The position numbers and the translations under genes were made by a program. The notes beneath the pieces are model-generated. The model was not told where the DNA came from. It did not search any database and saw only the letters and a list, made by a program, of their open reading frames with translations. Shown piece by piece: positions 42,324 to 47,063 of a stretch of 47,063 nt of DNA (position 1 is its first letter; the number at the start of each line of letters is the position of its first letter). The DNA is from Phycisphaerae bacterium (lineage in GTDB: Bacteria; Planctomycetota; Phycisphaerae; Phycisphaerales; SM1A02). The stretch covers positions 1 through 47,063 of the forward strand of contig VGXN01000008.1 in the NCBI GenBank assembly GCA_016873335.1, written 5' to 3'.

Positions 42324-43177
42324 TGAATCTTTATGACATCTTGATCGCGCCATTTGATTACTCATTCATGCGAAATGCTCTCATTGCTGTTTTGATAGCC
42401 GGAGTCTTGGCGCCGATCTCTGGTTTCTGGGCTCTGAATAGACGAATGGTTTACCTGATGGATGCCATGTCACACTCGGTTCTCCCGGGAGTCATTTTGG
42501 CAACTCTCTGGGGCTTCAGCTATCTCTACGGCGGACTTCTCGCAGCTTTACTGCTGACGGCCATCGTATTTTTTTTGGCAAAAAAAGAGCGTGCCCCTGA
42601 GGATGGCGCCATCGGAGTGGGCGCCCAAACCCTCTTTGCTGCTGGAGTAATTCTGGCTTCGAAAAGCTCGGACTCGCGAAGTTTCAATCACATCCTTTTT
42701 GGAAATCCTTTTGCAATTGATTCTTCAGCTATCGCGCTCATGTTTTCCACGGCGATAGTTGCGATTCTTCTCCTAGGCTCAATGCAATCTAAATTGGTTG
42801 CATCCACTTTTGATCATGAACATGCTGAGGCAATTGGTGTGAAAGTGAAGTGGGTTGATCTAGTCCTAATTCTTGCATTGGCATGCACCACGGTTGTTGG
42901 CCTTAGCTCTGTTGGAGTGCTTATGACAATCTCACTAAGCGTCACTCCAGCCGTCACCATGAGAGTTTTAAAGGTCTCCTTCATGAAAGCTCGCTACGGG
43001 TGCGTGTTAGTGGGTGGCCTATCCGGGTTATTCGGCATCTTATTCTCGTACCACTTCGGTGTCCCTGCTGGACCAACAGTTGCATTGACTTGTACCGCAA
43101 TCCTCATTGCCAGCATTTTTTACATATACGCAAAGACTCTTTTTCTATCCAGCAAGAAGAGGGAGGTCACAGTATGA
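42323..43177 (+). CDS. znuB: Zinc ABC transporter permease ZnuB
   Basis: A 284-residue membrane protein of the ZnuB/MntB family with eight to nine helices. Typical features are SGFWALNRRMVYLMDAMSHSVLPGV, the IGVGAQTLFAAGVIL segment and GLSSVGVLMTISLSVTPAVT. It forms the channel with ZnuC. Overlaps by one base with znuC and by four with the next gene. Confidence 0.92.
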   Translation: MNLYDILIAPFDYSFMRNALIAVLIAGVLAPISGFWALNRRMVYLMDAMSHSVLPGVILATLWGFSYLYGGLLAALLLTAIVFFLAKKERAPEDGAIGVGAQTLFAAGVILASKSSDSRSFNHILFGNPFAIDSSAIALMFSTAIVAILLLGSMQSKLVASTFDHEHAEAIGVKVKWVDLVLILALACTTVVGLSSVGVLMTISLSVTPAVTMRVLKVSFMKARYGCVLVGGLSGLFGILFSYHFGVPAGPTVALTCTAILIASIFYIYAKTLFLSSKKREVTV

Positions 43178-43587
43178 GCAGAAAACTTGGTCGTATTGTG
43201 CTGTGTAGGGGTTGTTGCTGTGGGGTTGCTCCTGGTCGCTCCCAAGGGGCGGCGCATCGCATTGAACGGCTAGAAACGCTCAAAAACTCAGGTTTCGAAG
43301 TTACCACCTCTGAGTGTCTCGGCCCTTGCGCCCTCGGTGACATGCTCGTCTTCGTCCCCGGAAAAGAAGTTGCAAATCTAGGCGCTGCAGGCAGGCCGGT
43401 AGGCCGGAGGCGTCCACTCTGGTTTATGGGAATGCATCTCGATTCACTAAACGAACTTTTCATCGAGTGGATTCTCGCTAACCAGTCCTGGGCAGATGAA
43501 AAATTTGCGCTTCTGCGCAAGCAGCAGTACCAACCTAAAAACGACAACAGAAAGGCAATAAATGAGCACTTATCGTGCGTATCGTAA
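43174..43587 (+). CDS. Thioredoxin-like [2Fe-2S] ferredoxin-domain protein
   Basis: A 137-residue protein from ATG 43174 (ribosome-binding site GGGAGG). It has Cys11, Cys14, Cys15 and Cys16 in LCRGCCCGV and Cys48 and Cys52 in TSECLGPCALG, the spacing of thioredoxin-like [2Fe-2S] ferredoxins, with an unusual three-Cys run. It overlaps znuB (4 bases) and znuA (26 bases), so it is firmly inside the zinc operon. A role as a metal-binding or redox helper of zinc uptake is inferred; the family in this setting is not well described. Confidence 0.75.
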   Translation: MSRKLGRIVLCRGCCCGVAPGRSQGAAHRIERLETLKNSGFEVTTSECLGPCALGDMLVFVPGKEVANLGAAGRPVGRRRPLWFMGMHLDSLNELFIEWILANQSWADEKFALLRKQQYQPKNDNRKAINEHLSCVS

Positions 43588-44560
43588 AGCTAGGACCTCT
43601 CTAGTACTCGCTTTAGTTGTAGCGATGGGACTTTTGGTTTCTTCGTGTTCAAGCGCTACCAACACGAGCCAAGCAAATCTCAAACTCGTGGGAAATTTCT
43701 ATCCGATTACCTGGCTGGTTGAGCGGATTGCGGGAGATGCGGCTGACGTGACATCTCTGACTCCAAATGGTGTCGAACCGCACGACTTACAGCTCGACGC
43801 AAAGTCTGTAGCACTGATACAAGAGGCAAATTTAGTTTTCTATCTCGGGCTAGAGTTTCAACCTGAGGTAGAAAAAGCTATCAGCCAATTAGCTGACACC
43901 TCAAAGGCCATTGATCTTCTGAAGTCGCCCGGCGTAACTCTTTTGGATGTAAAGGAGGAAGAGGATGGGCACGACCATGAAGAAGGTGAAGATCACGACC
44001 ATGAGGGAGAAAAGGATGTTGAGCACAAACATCCTCTAGCTGGAGGCAAAGATCCTCACGTTTGGCTCGATCCAGCCAACATGACTTTGATGGCTAAGGC
44101 AATTAGTAGTGAGCTTAAGAAAATCGCCCCAGATTTCACAGAGACATTTGAATCCAACCTCAGCGCACTTGAGGGAGAGTTAAATGGTCTGGATAACGAT
44201 ATCTCCTCACAGCTTGCAAATTGCGAAATAAAGACTGTAGTGACTTCTCATGCAGCTTTCCTCTACTTCACCGAGAAATATGGTTTTGAGCAATTAGCTA
44301 TTGCGGGCATCAGCCCAGAGGATGAGCCAGATGCTAAACGCCTCGCTGGTATCGCCGACTCTGCTAAAGATGCAAAAGTGAAAACCGTATATTTCGAGGA
44401 GGTATTGTCACCAGCACTTGCCAAGACGGTGGCTCAAGAAGTTGGAGCAGAACTTAGTTTCCTTTCAGCTCTGGAATTCGTGCCTGAGAGCGGCGACTAC
44501 ATCTCACAAATGAGGAGCAATCTTCAAAATCTCTTCGTAGGACAAGGCTGTAGTAAGTAA
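43562..44560 (+). CDS. znuA: Zinc ABC transporter binding lipoprotein ZnuA
   Basis: A 332-residue cluster A-I binding protein. Lipobox LLVSSC gives a lipid-anchored Cys29. Zinc ligands appear in NGVEPHDLQL, DPHVWLDPAN and VTSHAAFLYF; the ligand-site loop has a His/Asp/Glu-rich stretch (GHDHEEGEDHDHEG) as in zinc-specific ZnuA. It captures zinc for ZnuBC. Its ATG lies inside the end of the ferredoxin-like gene. Confidence 0.93.
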   Translation: MSTYRAYRKARTSLVLALVVAMGLLVSSCSSATNTSQANLKLVGNFYPITWLVERIAGDAADVTSLTPNGVEPHDLQLDAKSVALIQEANLVFYLGLEFQPEVEKAISQLADTSKAIDLLKSPGVTLLDVKEEEDGHDHEEGEDHDHEGEKDVEHKHPLAGGKDPHVWLDPANMTLMAKAISSELKKIAPDFTETFESNLSALEGELNGLDNDISSQLANCEIKTVVTSHAAFLYFTEKYGFEQLAIAGISPEDEPDAKRLAGIADSAKDAKVKTVYFEEVLSPALAKTVAQEVGAELSFLSALEFVPESGDYISQMRSNLQNLFVGQGCSK

Positions 44561-44567
44561 AAAAACG

Positions 44568-44612
44568 ATCCTGCTTCCACTTAACTCTGTATACGTTAAG
44601 TGGAAGCAGGAT
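44568..44612 (+). terminator. 18-bp perfect hairpin after znuA
   Basis: ATCCTGCTTCCACTTAAC (44568-44585), loop TCTGTATAC, and its exact complement (44595-44612), preceded by an A-run and followed by ATTTAT. It ends or attenuates the zinc operon before the last gene, and lies 7 bases before that gene's ribosome-binding site. Confidence 0.85.
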
Positions 44613-44629
44613 ATTTATCGAGGAGTAGT

Positions 44630-44905
44630 ATGAACTTCGTTTCCGCCAACAAGGAAGGTTCTTCTGGCAAGTCACCTCATGTTCGCAGAATAAGAGAGTT
44701 TGTTCGCGAAATTATTTTTGACACTGAAGCGAATGTTATGGTTACTGAATTAGCCTGCCTTGAGCCGGGATGCCCTCCTATTGAAACCGCAATAGTAATC
44801 ATGGGCAAAATACCCAAAACCTATAAAATAGACAAAGAAATGAAAGACGTGAACTTAGAGGATGTTCGCCAAGTCCTTACTGGCGGTAATGACCATAATC
44901 ATTAA
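44630..44905 (+). CDS. Conserved small protein with CLEPGCPPIET motif, unknown
   Basis: A 91-residue soluble protein from ATG 44630 with a good ribosome-binding site (GAGGAG). It contains VMVTELACLEPGCPPIETAI and ends with a His-containing tail GGNDHNH. I recall similar CxxxxCPPxET proteins near metal-handling GTPases but cannot name the family. The two cysteines and terminal histidines suggest metal binding. Last gene of the zinc module, before core copy 3. Confidence 0.65.
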   Translation: MNFVSANKEGSSGKSPHVRRIREFVREIIFDTEANVMVTELACLEPGCPPIETAIVIMGKIPKTYKIDKEMKDVNLEDVRQVLTGGNDHNH

Positions 44906-44974
44906 GTCCTTTTGAAGAGGACTCTTGGTCACCATTGGGGATGCGCTGCTTGAACTCATATTGAGAGCCGTTTG

Positions 44975-44997
44975 GAAGAGTCGCCCTATAAGCCGGA
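44975..44997 (-). repeat. rnpB-derived attachment core, copy 3 (inverted)
   Basis: The same 23 bases as copy 2, in the same orientation, 6,576 bases away. Recombination between copies 2 and 3 would release the zinc module as a circle. Confidence 0.9.
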
Positions 44998-45043
44998 GAC
45001 GACATCTTTATGTTTATGCGTGAGAGCACGCTCGAGAAATGTA

Positions 45044-45062
45044 ATTGCCCTCAACTTTGCCC
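45044..45062 (-). repeat. Arm-type repeats beside core copy 3
   Basis: TTGCCCTCAA and TTTGCCCTCAA in tandem (45045-45066), GGGCAA(A) on the minus strand, upstream of the inverted core. The gap 44906-45161 otherwise holds a weak AGTCC/GGACT hairpin after the last zinc-module gene and the attachment core; I see no gene in it. Confidence 0.55.
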
Positions 45063-45161
45063 TCAAATAGTTAACATGCATTAGAGCAAATTGGAAACTT
45101 ATAAAACTGCAGTTAACTTGAAGTAGGCGCATTCGAGCGACCTTAACTCACAACCAAGTCT

Positions 45162-45569
45162 TCAGATGAGTAGGCTAACTCCTACACCTATTGCGCTTAG
45201 TCCAAGCATGATTGCACCAAGTGGGATCAGCTTGATGAGCGGTGTTGTGGAACCACCCGCTGTGCGAGGAGCTCCACCAAAGAAACCGCCAGAAATCAAC
45301 AATGGCGCTGCAAATAATCCAATCCTTAGCGCCCAAGTAATCGTTTCATTAAACCTAGAATCATCAAGAAGGATCTGGCCAACGATTGCAAGAAGTACTA
45401 GAACTCCTGCATGAGCATGTCCTGCACGGAAGTAATCACGCTGTTCTGATGTGACATTCTCAGTGCCAGCTTGGCGCTTGAGAATTGACAGTAAGAAGTA
45501 ACCGCCAAAGGCGATTGTGGGTAACGAGATGAAAGCAAGGGCATTCATCCAGCGCGCTGCATCAGTCAT
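45162..45569 (-). CDS. Small four-helix membrane protein (paralogue of 396-809)
   Basis: A 135-residue membrane protein nearly three-quarters identical to the protein at 396-809, including DAARWM...ALAFISLPTIA and the RDYFRAGHAHAGVLVLLAI centre. ATG start at 45569. The function is unknown. One copy lies just left of the catabolic island and this copy lies within the rnpB island, so the gene may travel with mobile DNA. Confidence 0.75.
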   Translation of the reverse strand: MTDAARWMNALAFISLPTIAFGGYFLLSILKRQAGTENVTSEQRDYFRAGHAHAGVLVLLAIVGQILLDDSRFNETITWALRIGLFAAPLLISGGFFGGAPRTAGGSTTPLIKLIPLGAIMLGLSAIGVGVSLLI

Positions 45570-45587
45570 TTCTTTGAATTGTCGCCT

Positions 45588-45797
45588 TTATCTCCCCAGG
45601 ATACACCCGAGGCAAAGAGGATTCGGTTTCCAGAAATAGGAGAAATAAATCCAAACCGCAAGGGAGGCGAAGAAGCAATTCCAGAAGTATTTCCGCGCGA
45701 GGGCTTTATCTTCGGCTTCCTTAGAAAACAGTCCCCACCCAAAAACTAGAAAAGAAAAGATTCCCGAGCCAATTACTCCCACCCACAATTCTTTCAT
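45588..45797 (-). CDS. Small membrane protein, unknown
   Basis: A 69-residue protein from ATG 45797 (MKELWVGVIGSGIFSF) with two hydrophobic segments and an aromatic-rich end (WIYFSYFWKPNP). The open frame extends to 45842, but those codons are made of GGACAAAT-type repeats and are unlikely to be coding. No family recognised. Confidence 0.5.
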   Translation of the reverse strand: MKELWVGVIGSGIFSFLVFGWGLFSKEAEDKALARKYFWNCFFASLAVWIYFSYFWKPNPLCLGCILGR

Positions 45798-45822
45798 CAT
45801 TCCAAAACTATCTCTTGTTTTG

Positions 45823-45839
45823 TCCAAAATTTGTCCAAA
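45823..45839 (-). repeat. Paired TTTGTCCAAA repeats
   Basis: TTTGTCCAAA twice in tandem (read as GGACAAA on the minus strand), the same variant as found beside core copy 1 at 36368 and 36422. Possibly arm sites of a recombinase. Confidence 0.45.
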
Positions 45840-45942
45840 CACGCTAGAAACAAGGTGGTATTAGAAGGAATTAGTAGAACAAGATAAGTTTGTTTTGAGG
45901 GTAAATTGATACAAAGAGAAGCTAGGAGAAACCACTAAGAGG

Positions 45943-45986
45943 GACTGGGGGTCATGTGGTCGGAGGTTCAAATCCTCTCGTCCCGA
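45943..45986 (+). mobile_element. 3' half of a tRNA-Pro(GGG) gene: probable integration scar
   Basis: GACTGGGGGTC looks like an anticodon arm with anticodon GGG; GGAGG-TTCAAAT-CCTCT is a proper T arm; CGTCCCG followed by A is the 3' acceptor strand with the A discriminator of proline tRNAs. The 5' half (D arm and CGGGACG strand) is missing upstream. Such 3' tRNA halves are left when an element integrates into a tRNA gene. The 363-base gap 45843-46205 contains this scar and repeats but no gene. Confidence 0.75.
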
Positions 45987-46082
45987 CTGTCTGAACTGCG
46001 GTTATCTTGATTTCATTTCTTACTCCTAGTCTCGATACCACTCTTCGCCTTATCAAGGAATTCCTCACGCACTAGACCACTT

Positions 46083-46131
46083 TTAGACCAAATTAGACCA
46101 AATTAAAGGCACCAAAAAATTTAATAGACCA
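46083..46131 (+). repeat. TTAGACCAAAT repeats near the tRNA scar
   Basis: TTAGACCAAAT occurs twice in tandem (about 46083-46103) and a third AATAGACCAA near 46122. They differ from the GGGCAAA repeats at the rnpB cores and lie about 100 bases from the tRNA-Pro fragment, so they may be arm sites of a different integrase. Confidence 0.55.
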
Positions 46132-46205
46132 ACCTCTGCTAAGACTTTAGGGTGCGTTTTTTAGGGAATATTGGACACCATGGACCCTCATGTTGTTTTT
46201 AACCG

Positions 46206-46649
46206 CTAAATTTTTAATGTGCGCGGCCATGTCCAAGCGGAGCGCAGGATGAAGGCCAGGAGCAGCACCTCGATTCCGATGGAGAGGCCGTAGAAGGACG
46301 CCCAGTCCCAAGATTCCCCTACTGCGTTGAACACCGTGACGGGGATGTAAAGCGATGCCACGACTAGGTTCGTGGTGCGGTTCACCCGGGCGGGGAGCGC
46401 CATTGAGAGTACGACCATCAGGGCCGGGATCGCGATCACCGCGAGGAACACGGTCAACAACGTCGGGCTGATGTCGAACTCGAAGACGATGCCAGCCCGG
46501 ATGTCGTCGACGATGCCAGGTTTGTAGAGGTGGAAGACGTCGACGTAGATATAAAGGAACATGAAGCTTGTCCATGCGGCGGCGAGCTTGGCCTGCACGG
46601 GGATCGGCGGGCTGTCGAGCAGGTTCGGGGTTTTCGTTTGGATGGTCAT
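46206..46649 (-). CDS. DUF6326-like membrane protein, GC-rich and probably foreign
   Basis: A 147-residue protein with four hydrophobic segments: KLAAAWTSFMFLYIYVDVFHLY, an IPALMVVLSMALPARVNR segment, and a final LLLAFILRSAWTWPR, matching the DUF6326 family. The function is unknown. Its coding sequence is visibly richer in G+C than everything around it, which marks it as a recent arrival. A second frame on the same strand is Arg/Pro/His-rich and is a composition artefact. Confidence 0.75.
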   Translation of the reverse strand: MTIQTKTPNLLDSPPIPVQAKLAAAWTSFMFLYIYVDVFHLYKPGIVDDIRAGIVFEFDISPTLLTVFLAVIAIPALMVVLSMALPARVNRTTNLVVASLYIPVTVFNAVGESWDWASFYGLSIGIEVLLLAFILRSAWTWPRTLKI

Positions 46650-46879
46650 CCGTTCTTCTTTCTAGAGGAGATGTCTGTTTCTTGGTTGTCACTCGATTAT
46701 CAAAGTAGGTGGGCAAGCGCCACATCCTAATACGTACTAGGAGATTTTTGCAAATCGCTGTGGCTTATGGTTCATCACAGATAGAGAGATTTTTTCCGAC
46801 TTTACAATTTATTTGACCGATAGGGAGATCTTTGCGGGAGTAAAAAGGTAAAAAATGACATTCAATTACATTTAGAAAC

Positions 46880-46900
46880 GGGCAAAAATAGCGGGCAAAA
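46880..46900 (+). repeat. Arm-type repeats beside core copy 4
   Basis: GGGCAAAA at 46880 and 46893, upstream of core copy 4 and in the same orientation. The 287-base gap 46650-46936 shows no gene; it is AT-rich apart from the promoter side of the GC-rich gene. Confidence 0.6.
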
Positions 46901-46936
46901 TAATATTTACGCTCAAAAACTCGCCCCTTGACTGCG

Positions 46937-46963
46937 TCCGGCTTATAGGGCGACTCTTCTTAA
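46937..46963 (+). repeat. rnpB-derived attachment core, copy 4 (candidate attR)
   Basis: The same 27 bases as the rnpB 3' end, 10,667 bases downstream and in the same direction, followed by a diverged copy of the rnpB terminator (from 46972) and then the shared TTTTAGTTTTATGCAAGAC. This is the other end of the island and probably the original sequence downstream of rnpB. Confidence 0.85.
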
Positions 46964-46971
46964 ATAGTAGG

Positions 46972-46999
46972 TGGGCGGAGGTCAAATCTCTGCTCACTT
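46972..46999 (+). terminator. Second copy of the rnpB-type terminator
   Basis: TGGGCGGAG, loop GTCAAAT, CTCTGCTCA followed by CTTTCC: the same architecture as 36302-36330 with several compensatory or G-U changes. Confidence 0.7.
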
Positions 47000-47063
47000 T
47001 CCTATCTCTAGCTTTTTAGTTTTATGCAAGACCTTGAATAAATGTGACAATTCTTACGTTCTC

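Noticed and set aside
43000-43173. Upstream extension of the ferredoxin-like frame into znuB
   Set aside because: ATG 43174 with GGGAGG and an ATGA overlap is the clear start; the extension is an out-of-frame reading of znuB.
46147-46725. A 192-codon Arg/His/Pro-rich frame on the minus strand
   Set aside because: It is an out-of-frame reading of the GC-rich DUF6326-like gene; the composition is typical of such artefacts.

Overview
The window looks like a planktonic, fairly AT-rich member of the Actinomycetota, plausibly a freshwater acI (Nanopelagicales)-like cell. The signs are a C4 zinc-ribbon protein gene directly followed by RNase HI, a secreted protein with the KCTK...YTC.KSG.KLVW module that is common in such genomes, a mycothiol-synthase-like acetyltransferase, and many 1-4 bp gene overlaps. 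The taxonomic assignment is an inference; no rRNA gene is present.

Region 1 (1-1812): the end of a GNAT acetyltransferase, a small 4-TM protein and a zinc-less MDR oxidoreductase.

Region 2 (about 2000-28775): a large catabolic island. Its first half (2-17 kb) holds a hydroxylysine kinase-like/M23/phospho-lyase fusion, a family III CoA-transferase, an ornithine cyclodeaminase/mu-crystallin-like enzyme, a ThDP decarboxylase-like enzyme, an aldehyde dehydrogenase, DAO-type oxidases and glutaryl-CoA dehydrogenase. Together they could take 5-hydroxylysine through 2-aminoadipate semialdehyde, 2-aminoadipate, 2-oxoadipate and glutarate to glutaryl-CoA and crotonyl-CoA. The second half (17-28.6 kb) holds a Liv-type ABC importer and a full trans-4-hydroxyproline pathway (epimerase, three-subunit D-hydroxyproline dehydrogenase, deaminase, 2-oxoglutarate semialdehyde dehydrogenase). 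Hydroxylysine and hydroxyproline are the two diagnostic amino acids of collagen, so the island reads as a module for collagen-derived amino acids.

Region 3 (28.8-35.9 kb): housekeeping genes (DUF4287/DUF1801 protein, secreted cytochrome b5-like protein, zinc-ribbon protein, RNase HI, the TldE/TldD pair) and a chimeric gene joining an MFS transporter to the C-terminal part of NagA.

Region 4 (35.9-47 kb): the RNase P RNA gene, whose 3' end is the apparent attachment site of a 10.7-kb genomic island. The last bases of rnpB occur four times: at the rnpB 3' end (+), at 38399 (-), at 44975 (-) and at 46937 (+). Clusters of GGGCAAA-type short repeats, probably integrase arm sites, lie beside each copy. 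The inner pair flanks a 6.6-kb zinc-acquisition module (Fur/Zur regulator, a palindromic Zur box in a divergent promoter, MshD-like GNAT, CobW/ZNG1 GTPase, WD40-like protein, ZnuC, ZnuB, thioredoxin-like 2Fe-2S protein, ZnuA, and a small unknown protein). The outer parts carry small membrane proteins, a 3' half of a tRNA-Pro(GGG) gene with its own set of flanking repeats, and a GC-rich foreign gene. No integrase is visible, so the island would be non-autonomous, decayed, or mobilised in trans.
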